From: Pilatotrama ljubarskyi
Lineage: Eukaryota > Basidiomycota > Agaricomycetes > Polyporales > Polyporaceae
DNA: 64,000 nt
Assembly (NCBI GenBank): GCA_022385805.1
Contig: MU277698.1
Coordinates: 186,001 to 250,000 of the forward strand
Reading direction: 5' to 3'
Under the pieces are notes generated by a model. The model searched no databases, was not told where the DNA came from, and saw nothing but the letters and a program-made list of their open reading frames with translations. Below are positions 23,012 to 34,088 of the stretch, piece by piece (the stretch's first letter is position 1; the number at the start of each line of letters is the position of its first letter). A program made the translations under genes and the position numbers.

Positions 23012-24211
23012 TCCTCGTAGACCGGGTAAGTGCCAACGAATGTGGTCTCAGAAATGGAGGCGTACCGTAGCTGTTTCTTCTGCTGAAATTGCTTAGATTA
23101 CACGCAGCCACACTGTCATCGCTGCCGATGATCGTTTCTTTGCCTCCACTTAGCCCATGATCCTGTGACACATCGTTTCCCACTTTCTTGTCATGTGTAT
23201 GCCTTGAGTTGTTTTGTATTACCCTCAAGAGGAAGATGGCCGATTTATGCATTGCAACGTAGTTCATGTCAATACGTCTGACCATCCCGATCCACTCGCA
23301 AAGCGTGCACGTTCACCCGACTTTGAGTCCGCCAACAGCGGTGTCGGGGGCGGAGTGGTGTGTCTGCCCGGACGCGTTGTGTCACAACATGTCGCGCAAA
23401 GGACTGCAAAGGAGGAACGGCAATAGCAGGGGCCCTCCGGGCAGACCTGGACTACGTGAACTAGCCACAAAGAGCAGGCCAAAAATTCTCCCTCTCTCCA
23501 GCTCACCGGTTTTTCAGATAAAGTACCTACTTGTCTGTGAGTAAGTACTCCAGCACCATGATGTGCTCGTTCAATCCCCTGTTTGACAAATGCTTTCGGT
23601 CTGATATACCAGGACATTTCAGGAAAACGGTACGGACTCTACGAAGGCTTTGGCGAAGGGGTGGGTAGTGGTCGTACGAGAAGAAGCCTAGAAGGTCCTG
23701 AAGCGCTGCCGCTCCGACGGGGCCTGTACTTTTCCAGGTTAGCGATTTACGGTTCGGTTTAGTCCTGCACTGTTGTCACGACGTCATAAGGTCCAGATAA
23801 TATGCTTATACTGTACGCCATGTAAGAACGCTGGACGCCCTCCGAGCGCACTGGCCGCGCAGTTCAAGTTAGTGGTCACGAACGATTGCAAGTAACGAGC
23901 GACGAGTGCAAATGGGTTAGTCCGAAACTTGGAGTATGATCGTCTGCGCGCCGTGCGTTATGCCCCGGTTACGTCACCGCGTAAAGTACCGCCGGCGGCG
24001 CCCCCGCCAGGCCGCGCGAGGAAAAGCGTTCCTCCTCAAGAGCCTCTTACAAAGCAGCAGAGATGTCGAATATCGAATGTCGTAGAACATACGGCGCATA
24101 GGGTATATAACTCGGGGCAACCTACGGAGACATGTTCCGCGTACCAACCCTCCTGTCTGCGTCGTCTGCATATTGCCCCTGCCTGCGAACACGCAAAACA
24201 TACATTCAGCG
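23012..24211. other. Intergenic, including possible displaced 3' coding tail and MDR promoter
   Basis: 23012-23153 may hold the out-of-frame end of the preceding gene. The rest shows no gene; the last part carries the TATA box of the MDR oxidoreductase. Confidence 0.45.
24104..24110 (+). promoter_or_regulatory. TATA box of the MDR oxidoreductase gene
   Basis: TATATAA at 24104-24110, 102 bases before the start codon at 24212, in a GC-balanced context. Position and sequence fit a fungal core promoter. Confidence 0.45.
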
Positions 24212-25580
24212 ATGTCGTCCATTCCGCAGAAGACCCGCGAGTACCGTCTCCCGAAGGTGAGTTAGAGGCTCATCGCTTAGCGACGACACACCAGTCCGAG
24301 GACGGTTGCGTCTGACGCACACGCGCACACGACCAGGTTGACGGCTTCCACAACCTCACCCTGACCGAGGCGCCCATCCCCAAGCTCAAATCGACCGAAG
24401 TGCTCGTCAAGGTCCACGCGGTCTCGCTCCAGTACCGCGACCTCATCGTCGCGAAGGGAACGTACCCGCTGGGCCAGAAGGAGAACCCTGTGCCGTGCTC
24501 GGACATGGCGGGCGAGATCATCGCGCTGGGTGAGGAGGTCAAGGGCTGGAAGGTCGGCGACCGCGTCTGCTCCAACTTCGCGACGGACCACATCTTCGGC
24601 GACGTCACCGAGGAGAGCAAAGCGACCGGCCTCGGCGCGCCCATCGATGGCGTCCTCACGGAGTACAAGGTTCTCCCCGCGCACGCGCTCGTCAGCATCC
24701 CCGAGCACTTGAGCTACGAAGAGGCGTCGACTCTTCCGTGAGTACAATTACGTCGGTTCGACCGTCCGAGCTGGCGTTCTGAGCCGTTCTGCAGATGCGC
24801 AGCACTCACCGCGTACAACGCGCTCCTCGGTCCTAACCCACTCAAGGGCGGCGACACGGTCCTCGTCCAGGGTACGGGCGGCGTGTCCATCTTCGGTCTT
24901 CAGCTTGCGGTCGCCTCAGGCGCCACAGTCATCGCAACCTCGTCTTCGGACGAGAAACTCGAGATTGCGAAGAAGCTCGGCGCGGCGTATACCATCAACT
25001 ACAAGAAGACGCCCAACTGGGATGAGGAGGTCCTGAAGATCGTGAGTAGCTCTCTGGCGGTTGCTACGTTCGCAGTGAGCAGATTGCTGACATGCATTTA
25101 CACACCAGACCAAGGGCAGGGGTGTCGACCATGTCGTCGAAGTCGGCGGTCCCGGAACGATCCTCAAGTCCGTGAACTGCGTCCGCTACGGTGGAACGGT
25201 CAGCGTTATCGGCTTCGTCGCAGGGGTACGTACGTCTCACCCTCCCAGCTGAACCTGTATTGACTCCGCTCGCCATCATACAGCAAGCCGACGTGAGCGA
25301 GCTACCGGTGAAGGTGCTCGGCAAGGCCGTCATCATGCGCGGTATCCTCATCGGCTCCCGCCAGCAGTACGTGCTCCTCCTGATCCCTCTCATCTGAAAA
25401 CATGTGAGCACTCACTGTTCTTCCCACAGATTCGAGAACATGAACCGCCTGATCTCCGCGACGAAGCTGAGGCCGGTGATCGACAAGGTGTTCAGCTTCG
25501 AGGAGGCGCGCAAGGCGTACGAGTACCAGGAGAGCCAGCAGCACGTCGGAAAGGTCGTGATCAAGGTGTCAAAAGACTGA
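24212..25580 (+). CDS. Zinc-independent medium-chain dehydrogenase/reductase (quinone oxidoreductase-like)
   Basis: Exons 24212-24256, 24337-24737, 24795-25041, 25109-25225, 25284-25366 and 25430-25580, 347 residues, about the family length. The GroES-like catalytic domain comes first ([39 protein letters not shown]), then the Rossmann domain with [17 protein letters not shown] and, after the next strand, [14 protein letters not shown]. The G-x-G-G-V-x-x-x-G loop is the NAD(P)H site. The Gly-His-Glu zinc motif and the four structural cysteines of classical alcohol dehydrogenases are absent, so this is the quinone oxidoreductase/enone reductase branch. It reduces small carbonyls or quinones in the cytosol; the exact substrate cannot be read from sequence. 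All six exons join in frame. Confidence 0.9.
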
Positions 25581-26581
25581 GCAGCCTCTCTCGGGGACCT
25601 ACTAGAATATGAAGACGTAGAGGAAAGGCAGTAATCATAATCCTGTACTATAGTCGTCCAACTTGCTGTTATCACAACGCGCTGGATGTCCCACCTTCCG
25701 ATGAGTCGATATGTTCTTCCTTGTGTGAGGATTGACAGATCCATGTCGTGGACAACAAATTTGAGGGCATTGCAGCCACAGTGAGGAGCAAGTGAGCGTT
25801 GCGTGCAGAAGAGTGGATTCGGAGGATGATACACTGACAGTAAGTCTTCGCTGGTGCTCGGGCCGACCTCCGATAGCCCCGGCCCCCAACCAGCCGGCAC
25901 AAAATGAGTCCGTCGCCTGATTTGGATCCATAGAGTGCACGTCCATGAGCTCGGGCTGTCACATATATAGTGAGTACCGCGCCCGTAACGGTACTATTCA
26001 TGATCAGACTATCACTGCCAACGTCTGATGTCTAACTGCAGTTCATTGAGCAGGTTCCCTGACGCGGTGCACGCGCTCTAGCACAGCGGCACATCGCAGT
26101 AATGACTCGTTATGCTTTCTTTTCAAGAGGCCGCACACCGCCTGGATCTGCGAACGAACGCTCATCGCAGTGAGTCCAATGCTGCAGACGGCGCTGGCCT
26201 CAGAGCGCAACAACAACGGTCCCTTACAGCGAGCGGCCGCGCAGTCGATCTGCTGGGACCACATCTGCCACTGTGAGGTAAATATAGTTCCTCTCACGTT
26301 CGCATAGCATCTGAGGGCATGGTCAAGACGCCAGCGTAAAAATGGGCGTGGATGTCGCCCGGCCGCGCCTGCGCGAACATCCCTCTCTTCCTTCCGTGCA
26401 CAGACCTGGAGTCATCCGCGACCTGCGGCGATTTGCTAGAACTCCCGAATAGCTCCCGCGACAGATCGCAGTAACCTCGCCTCGCCTCGTCGTAGCGCCA
26501 TAGCCTTCGGACTGGTACAAAGACTTTGTCGGTTCCGCCTTGCTACTAAAGTCCTCGAGCACCCGCCATCTACCTGTAATC
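25581..26581. other. Intergenic, nothing recognised
   Basis: About 1 kb between two same-strand genes; should hold the MDR 3' UTR and the GH16 promoter. Only short ORFs. Confidence 0.5.
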
Positions 26582-28215
26582 ATGCGCTCCGTATACTCGG
26601 TTTTGCTGGCAGTATCGCCTGCGTTCGCCGCCTACAACCTGGTTAAGAACTTTTCTGGAGCTAGCTTCTTCAACGGGTGGGACTTCGTCGACGGTTTTGA
26701 CAACACGACGAACGGTACGTGCATCAGCTCGGAGATGCGGCTGCACTGTTCATGAGTGCACCGCTTACCTCAATACGCGGTTGCACGTAGGACATGTCAA
26801 CTACGTACCACAGGCTAACGCAACTGCCGACCACCTTGCGTTCGTGAACGACGCGGGACATGCGATCATCAGACTGGACAACACGTCTTTCGTACCGTTC
26901 AACTTCAAGCGCAACTCGGTTCGGCGTGCCATTCATGCATGAACCTACGGTCCTCTTGGGTGCTGACAATTCTTGCAGGTCAAGATCGTGACCCACGACT
27001 TCTTCCCGATCGGCAGCGTGTTCTTATTCGACGCGCTTCACTTGCCGTTTGGCTGCTCCGTACGTCCTCTGCAGTTTTGCCGCCGTTCTTCGAACCTGAA
27101 CTCATGCTTCCCCTGCCCAGGTATGGCCAAGCTTCTGGACGATGGGCCCCGACTGGCCGCACGGCGGCGAGATCGACATCATGGAGGGCGTTAACAAGAT
27201 GACGAACGACCAGATGACGCTGCACGCGGACAACGGCTGTGTCCAGGCCCCGAACGTCCCGCAGCTCGGCACCACGACAGGCGCGGACTGCTCGGCCGGT
27301 GCGAATTCGAGCATCGGCTGCACCGTCGTGGAGACGCAGCCCAACAGCTTCGGATACGGCTTCAACAACAACGGTGGTGGCGTGTGGGCCGCGCAGTTTG
27401 ACACGTCGGGGATCTTGTGAGCGTTTGTCCTCGTATAGGCGTCCTGCACTACGGCTGATCCGTATCCCACCAGCATCTGGTTCTGGAACGTATGCCGCGC
27501 TCGTCTCTTCGCATTGCTGGGATTCGCTGATTAGTGCTACAACAGAGGTCTACTATCCCCGCAGACGTCTCCGCCAACGGGAACACGGTCGATCCGTCTA
27601 CTTGGGGCACGCCCTCCGGAGCATGGCCCGCATCCTCCTGTGACATCTCCAAGTTCTTCACGCCTCAGCAGCTCGTCATCGACATCACGCTCTGCGGAGA
27701 CTTGTTAGCCATTCCTCCGCCACCTGCACTGACACTGTGCATCTCTTGCTGACATGGACACCTCCCTTGCCCTGCAGCGCCGGACAACCGAACCTCTACC
27801 AGCAGACCTGCGGCGGACCTCTCGGAAACAGCACGGTCGACATCTGCGTACGTCGCCTTCCACCCTTTTCCCTGGCACGCGCATGCGCTCATACTACACC
27901 AAACAGTACATCGACAACGTGATTAACAACGGCACCAGCGACTACGCCAACGCGTTCTTCGAGATCCAGTACGTCAAGGTCTTCTCCACGAGCGCCCCGC
28001 TCACCGCGTCCGTCTCCGGCGGGAGCACCGTCCTCGCGTCGGACACCGCGTCCGCGACCTCCCCGGGAAGCACCGGGGGCACGGGCGGCTCTGGTAGCGA
28101 CACGAAGACGAACGCCGCCCCCGGAGAGCAGCTGGGCGCGGTGACGAGCGTGCGAGCTGCGCTTGCGATGTGGGGCGCGACGATCTGTGCCGGTTTCATT
28201 TGGGCGTTGCTCTGA
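26582..28215 (+). CDS. Secreted glycoside hydrolase family 16 endo-beta-glucanase, probably GPI-anchored
   Basis: Eight exons: 26582-26714, 26791-26918, 26979-27059, 27121-27416, 27474-27489, 27546-27703, 27778-27847 and 27907-28215, 396 residues. An N-terminal signal peptide (MRSVYSVLLAVSPAFA) is followed by the GH16 jelly-roll: FFNGWDFVDGFDN, LPFGCSVWPSFWTMGPDWP and the catalytic GGEIDIMEG, in which the first Glu of E-I-D-I-M-E is the nucleophile and the last the acid/base. FIWFWN and the Cys-containing end (CDISKFF, LCGDFAGQPNLY) are typical of fungal GH16 mixed-linkage and beta-1,3(1,6)-glucanases. A Ser/Thr/Gly-rich linker then leads to a hydrophobic C-terminus (ALAMWGATICAGFIWALL) that looks like a GPI signal. 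It likely acts on cell-wall or plant beta-glucan at the surface. Confidence 0.92.
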
Positions 28216-28530
28216 GGTGCCGCATCCTATACCACATTTCTACGTTCCCGCTTCTTGGATTGCTAGGTTATGATTTTACGGACCACCGGGACTGCCGGGT
28301 TGTTCGGACGGACAGATGCGTATAGACGGTGTATGTGGGATAGCTATGGACGATAGTGCAAGATACCAAATCTCAGAACATTCCGCATCGCAGACGATCA
28401 GGAGCATGCACCCAGTCAAACGAGAATACAAGGTTCATATGCACAGTATACACGCAAGAGCACGCCAATAAAGAGCAACCAAACAGCATCGTACACAAAA
28501 TAGCACTTCGACGGGCCGTGGTCCGTCCGC
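28216..28530. other. Convergent intergenic region
   Basis: About 0.3 kb between the convergent GH16 and Cdc20-like genes. Both 3' UTRs; no other feature seen. Confidence 0.5.
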
Positions 28531-30375
28531 TCACCGAATCTTACACCTGTCGAACACGCTCTCTTGCTTCTCCCCCGCCTGTGCGACGCCCCAGACCTGC
28601 CACATCTTCATTGCCTCCTCCGCCGGGCATATGGTGAACACCTTCGTCCCGTCCGGGCTCAAACAGCTGTGCCCTACGGCGCCCGTGTGCGCCGGCACGC
28701 TCACCACGCGCCTTAGGCTCGGGTACGAGTGCACCGTCAGCGAGTTCGTCAGTGCCGTCTTGATCGACATCGGCCGCTCACGCTCGCGCATGCGCCGCGC
28801 GCGGCTGTTCGGGCCTACGTCCGACGGGAGGTTCGGGCAAGACTCGGACGCGCCGGCGCGGGGCTGCCAGGACATGCCGTGCGTCGAGAGCAGCTCTTTA
28901 CAGTGGGGTGACCAGACGACGGACGTGACGGAGGTGTTGAGCGGGATCGTGTGCGTCGCGGGTGCGGCAGCGGGTGTCGTGTTGATGTTCCAAATGCGAA
29001 TCTTGCCGTCGGGGTACATCGTACCCGTCGCGAGCAGCTCAGGTTTCCACGGACACCACCCTAGTGCCTAAGGACAACGTTAACACCGAGAGCAGATGCA
29101 GAGACGTTCAGTCAGCTTACCTTGACTGGAGCACTATGCTTCATCTTGCTCCGCCACCGATTCGTCGCACTGAGCGACTTGCCCGCACGTGCGTCCCAAA
29201 GCTGCACGACGCCCTGTTGATCGCTGCTCGCCAGGTAATTCCCGTCATGCCGCCACCGAAGACCGTGCACCTTGTCATTGTGCGACTCGATCCTCCCAAT
29301 CGGGTCCGGCTCGCGAGCATCGTACAGCGTAATCACGCCATCGCCGAGCCCCACCGCGAGCACCTTGTCGCACCAGCTCATCCCGCCGACGTCCACGAAA
29401 GCCTCCTCTTGCCATCTCCGCACCTGCGACGTCGTGTCGGTGTCCCAAAGCTGAATATCACCATTCGAGGTGCCGGCCGCGAGCATGTTCGGCTCTTTGA
29501 GCGACCACTCGATCGTGATCAGCTTCCCGCGGTTCGGGGGGAGCTTGAAGAGGTGCGAGATCGCTCGCGTGTCGAGGTTCTGATAGTACACGTCTCTGCC
29601 GCACGCCACCGCGATCGCGTTTCGCGCGGACCACGAGATGGGGTACGCGAACAAGTCGGATGGGATCCCAGGGCCGTCGAGCGCAAGCATGAACTGCTTG
29701 CGGGCGCCGAGGTGCGCTTCTGCGGACGTCTGGGGAATTTGGTGTGGTTTCTTGAGCAGTTGGTGATAGTTGAAACGGTGCCGGTTGAGGAAGGAGTTCG
29801 TGGACGTTTCTGCGTTTGTGTCGGTGTACTTGAGGATGCGCTCGTCGGCAAGCCCGAACACCTTGGCTATTCGCCGTGTGCGTGGAGTGGTCTGCAGAGG
29901 TATCGTATTGTCTTGCGGTGCAGAAATAAACCGGTCGGCCTGGAAAACAAGGCGTCAGTTCCATGACTTTGCTGCAACAACTCGTGTGTCCGCGATGAGA
30001 AGCCCGCCCTCCATTAGAAAGCCGGGCCTCCTACGGATGTCTTCATCATTCCCTCATGCTCCAACTTCGTCTCCTCATCGGTACAAGCTTGAAAACGCTA
30101 CCGATCACACGAACTCGCCGCACGATCGACAAAGCACAATCCCCAACGACCACTAACTGCAAGCGAGCAACGACACTCACCACGTTCACCTTGCCCCCCA
30201 CCTCAAGCTCCGCCGAGCTCGCCTCAAAGTCGCGGTCTACATCATCGGCAAACGACATGCGCCGCCGCTTCGCCGCGGAATACATGTTTGTCACCGATCC
30301 GGGCACCCACGCACGCTTCCTCGAGGGTGCGGGCGTCGAGCATGACGGGCCTGCGATCGCGTTCTTGTCATCCAT
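28531..30375 (-). CDS. Cdc20/Fizzy-family WD40 protein, APC/C activator-like
   Basis: Complement of exons 28531-29067, 29121-29939 and 30181-30375, 516 residues. APC/C activators recruit substrates to the anaphase-promoting complex. The N-terminus is basic and disordered (RKRAWVPGSVTNMYSAAKRR), then ADRFISAPQDN aligns with the C-box (normally DR-F/Y-IPxR). A linker (TTPRTRRIAKVFGLADERIL) leads to a seven-blade WD40 propeller with family motifs WSARNAIAVACGRDVYYQN, AAGTSNGDIQLWD, DGNYLASSDQQGVVQLWD and LGWCPWKPELLATG. The chain ends in KIR, matching the Ile-Arg tail that docks on APC/C. It is less conserved than mitotic Cdc20, so a meiosis-type activator is possible. The start is the first Met before the basic block; a longer upstream frame looks non-coding. 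Confidence 0.85.
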
Positions 30376-31009
30376 CGTTTCCTTATCTAGTCTCCGTCTA
30401 TGTGGTGGATACGAATGTGAACGACGAGCAGCGTGTGTGAGCAGCAGGGGTGAGGTGGTGGTGGTGGTGGTAAGGAGAGAACTCCGTCCACGTGTGGCTA
30501 CTACCGGTAAAATACCGCCCAACTTCCAGGCAACGCCACAAAGCGACCGCGCGCTATTGTGCTCCGTTTTCGACCGGCTTTCGCGCCCTGCAGCCCCTGG
30601 TTTATACCTCGAAGGTGTTCAGCTTGCGCGTGTACATACTAATCTGCATCAAAAGCGCAAACTTGGATGCATTCGCCGCGAGGGGAGTCAGTGGTCATTG
30701 CCACAAAGCTGCAAGCACGACGCGCAATCGCACGCATGTCCGTCACGTGGACGCGCAAGACGAATACCTCCGCATCCCGGGATGGCACTCCGGAAATTGG
30801 AACATGAAGAAGTCTTCATAATGGGCGAGATACATCCCAGAACCGCTGTCGTAAGTCGTAACAGGTCGTAACAGGTCGTCAGTAAGCCATCAATCCAGAG
30901 AACACGAAAGCAGAGTCAAATAGGGTATAAATACGTCTCCTCCATTGCTCCCTCCAATCATCGGCGTCCATCCAGTCCCCAAGGGTAAACACAATCCTAG
31001 CGGCGAACC
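30376..31009. other. Promoter of the Cdc20-like gene and intergenic sequence
   Basis: Contains a short GGT-trinucleotide run near 30450-30472 and two tandem copies of a 10-bp unit at 30855-30874. No gene seen. The next gene ends at 31010 on the minus strand. Confidence 0.45.
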
Positions 31010-31950
31010 TCACAGCAATACAGCCAGGGCGCTGAGGATCGCCGCTGAGGCCACCGCCAACCATGAACCGGAAAGCGGTGACGCGCTGTTCGTCGTGTCC
31101 GTCGCCTTGGGTACGTTCAGGCTTGTCGTTGGCGTGACCTCTCCGTCTGCCGTCGCGACACCCCCCAGTAGGGTGCTCTCCAGGGCGCAGATGTTGTGGA
31201 TTCCCTTCAGTACCCCGGGCAGATCGGATGAGTTGAGGAACTGCGTCTGGTTCGTCTGTATGAAGCTAAAGCCGGCGTAAGCGGACGATGACTCCAGTAA
31301 CAGGTGCTGGACATACCAGTCGACGCATTGCGGGTATGCTACGTGGGCATACATGTGTTAGAAACGAAAGACGCCTCCGCTTGTGTGAGACTTACCGCTC
31401 TGGAAGGTGTCCGCGCACGCGCACTTGATCACGTCGATGAACGCCCCGGGGTTGAAGATGATCTACGCCATAATCCACTATCAGTCTGGCCGCCCGCAAG
31501 CATAGTTGAGTCCAATACCGCAAGAATGGAGATGCTGCAAGGGCCCTTTCCTGATCGAACCTCGAATATGCAAGCAGGCAACGATCCTGCGTGCCTCGCG
31601 AGGCACACTTCCTCATGAAGACAAGATGCCCAAGGGACGCCATACATCCAGTAAAACGCTCGGAGCACACTCACCATCGAGAAGTTCGCAAAAACGGGCG
31701 CCGCCTGCGCGCAGCTATCAATGCTCCCAAAGTTCTGCTCGCAGATCGGGCACGAGGGCGGCTGGTCCGGGAACACCGGCTGCTCATCCTGACGGCGCGC
31801 CAGGTCGACGGGGGCAAGCGGGGCATGCTTGAGCTGCGAGAACTGCGTGGGCAGCGGGAGGAAGGGCGACGCGAGTGCGGAGAGGACAAAGGTCGAGAGC
31901 AGCGCGACGAGGAGCGCGAGAGGTGCCGCCGTCATGGTGTAGGGTGCCAT
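31010..31950 (-). CDS. Small secreted Cys-containing protein, probably GPI-anchored
   Basis: Complement of exons 31010-31338, 31396-31462 and 31675-31950, 223 residues. The N-terminus is a strong signal peptide (LALLVALLSTFVLSALA). The mature part carries six spaced cysteines (CPIC, SIDSC, KCAC, YPQC), then a Ser/Thr-rich stretch and a hydrophobic C-terminus (LAVASAAILSALAVLL) that fits a GPI signal. The cysteines suggest a compact disulphide-bonded fold, but no family is recognised; it is not a hydrophobin by spacing. Intron 1 is 212 nt, the other 57 nt. The start could be Met1 or the nearby second Met, both ahead of the signal peptide. Likely a cell-surface protein. Confidence 0.7.
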
Positions 31951-32510
31951 CGCTACCAGAAGTAGTGCTTGAAGGACCGGAATTTGGATTATATGTGGTT
32001 TTGGTTGGAGGTCGTGAAGTCGTTACGGCCGCTAGCTCGCTGAAGCTGGAGTGCGTCTCTCGAGGAACTGAGGGAGCACGCAACCCGAAGCGGTGGAGGG
32101 AGAGAACAAGCTGGGGCTGCTGCAGCTGGGAACCGGCGAGAGAGGCCAGACGTGTGGACGGCCGAAGACGTGACGGAAGTCGGGTGCGCCGCGCGGGGAA
32201 AGACCACCTGATCACAACGTCGCTCACTGTGATCAAATGCATAACCTCGTATGCTGCGAACGGGACCAAATTGCAGACAGAAGTACAGCTGTGGTCGTGA
32301 AATGCGCATGAGGGTCGATGAGACACTTTACAGACAGGACGATGGATACATGGGAGTCACAACTAGCAAGACAGCGACAAACTACAAAACATCTCGACCT
32401 CTGCAAGCCTGACCTTTATATCCTATTCGTACATCCATCCTTGCAGTCCGCATGACAGAAACCGAGAGCATCTTTCGTTGGGCAAAGGGGGACGGGGCAC
32501 AGAGAGGACT
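31951..32510. other. Intergenic, nothing recognised
   Basis: About 0.56 kb between two minus-strand genes; promoter of the secreted protein and 3' UTR of the Nudix gene. No feature seen. Confidence 0.5.
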
Positions 32511-33652
32511 CTACAGCGCCGACGTCAACCGAGTATTCGCATCCGCATTTTCGGACGTCGTGCTCCCGCCTGCCGCGACCTGGTCACCTCGAGCAGTCGG
32601 CGGGGGAGCGGGGCCAATCGCCAGACTCGCCGGGTCTACGCCGATCTTCTGCAGGTAGGCCAGATATTCATGGTCCTGCACATATACATGGGTTTGACGC
32701 CAGAGGCGGTAGGCCGTGTCGACGATCTGCGCCATCATCGACCCCGCGAGCAAGTGCATCGCCTGGTCATGGGTGACGAGGTACGTTTCGTATCCGACCT
32801 CGTCTGGCATGCGCGTACCAGTCTCCAGGACCTAAACACCGTGCGTAGACGAGATATGAGTTGCTTCTTGAGCACGACGCGACATGAAGTAGCACAGGTC
32901 TACGTACCGCATCGTCCGCGATCTGTCCGACGTACCAGAACGTGAGGTACTCGCCGCCGTTGTCGTCTCTGCCGAAATGCTTTCTGCGCCACTGATGCAG
33001 ATCCACGTATATCGGCTCAGAGCAAGGAAGCCACCTTGACCGCTCCGGGGAGCCAGGTGGTGTCGGAGCGTGCGTGGGCATTATGAGCGGCAAGAATGAG
33101 ACTCGATATCCAGACTGTGAACGGGGGGTTAGTATGTGCGAACTGGCTGCATGTACCATGTCTCAGGCAAAGCGACTCGCTGCTGTCTTAGTATATGCAA
33201 GCCTGTCTGAGCAGATCAAGCAACAAGGAACTCCTGAATCTCGATGGAAGATGCATATCGGCGCGAAGCATTGGGAGAGACCAGATGAAGACCAGACATG
33301 AACTGATCATATTAGTCTGAAGACAGCACCATCGGCCGTTATGACAAGGTGCAGGGAGCGGCTCCAAGTGTGGAACCTATGTACGCACCTCCTCGTATGC
33401 CTCCCGCAGCGCAGCCTGTTCCAGGGACTCGCCAACATCTTTCCTACCTTTGGGCAGGAAGTAGTGAGCGCGGTCCCGCCCACGATCATCTTTGAACTTT
33501 TCCCCGAGAACGACCACCTTGCCTGTCGACGGCTGGAGGACGACCATCCCTGCACCTAGCATGAAATCGCTAGAGAACCATACGCTGTCCGGGACAGCAG
33601 GATCGGAGTATTGTGAGAAGCGACGAGGCTGAGGGGTTTGTATGCGAGACAT
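32511..33652 (-). CDS. Nudix hydrolase domain protein
   Basis: Complement of exons 32511-32831, 32908-33114 and 33389-33652, 263 residues. Nudix enzymes hydrolyse nucleoside diphosphates linked to another group, with Mg2+. The strand FMLGAGMVVLQPSTGKVVVL leads to the Nudix box GRKDVGESLEQAALREAYEE, which is completed by SGY from the next exon, giving the full G-x5-E-x7-REUxEExGU pattern across the splice. HYFLPKG just before it is the usual entry. The rest has no second domain; the C-terminus is Ala/Thr-rich. The start at 33652 (MSRIQTPQPRRF) is chosen over an upstream in-frame Met at 33784 because the intervening residues look non-coding. Substrate is unknown; DIPP-like or cap-like substrates are possible. 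Intron 1 is long, 274 nt. Confidence 0.88.
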
Positions 33653-34088
33653 AATGGCGGTCTGTGCGTGAGCGCTGCGTCTGGAACGAGCTTCAGTGCG
33701 GGACGTGCGTGTCGATTGCGCGGATATCCCAGGATGGCCATGGTGTGCAACGTGAGCCGGAAGTGTGGACCGACTGCTTCCCATGCCCGCCGCAGATACA
33801 GATATATTGCGTAGTATAAACCAGTCAAGGCGCAGAGATTACGACTGCCACGAGAGGCTCAAGTGGCGGTGGGCGACACGAGCCAAGCAGTTGAGAGAAC
33901 GAAGAGACGAGCTGCGCCACCACGCCGAGCGTTGAGTACGACGAGAAAGCGTGGGAACCGACTATCCCGCAAATGGCAGGTTGTCTTGCAAACCTCCCCG
34001 ATCGAGCGCACTCTGTTGGATCTCCGCGATCCATAAGCGGAGGCGGCATTCCGACAAAGCCGGACGTTGTGCTCGTCGACGAGCAGCC
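33653..34088. other. Divergent promoter region (Nudix / F-box)
   Basis: About 0.44 kb between outward-facing genes. No specific element identified. Confidence 0.45.

Noticed and set aside
30921..30931. TATAAATA-like element on the plus strand
   Set aside because: No plus-strand gene follows; it lies just past the 3' end of a minus-strand gene, so probably fortuitous.
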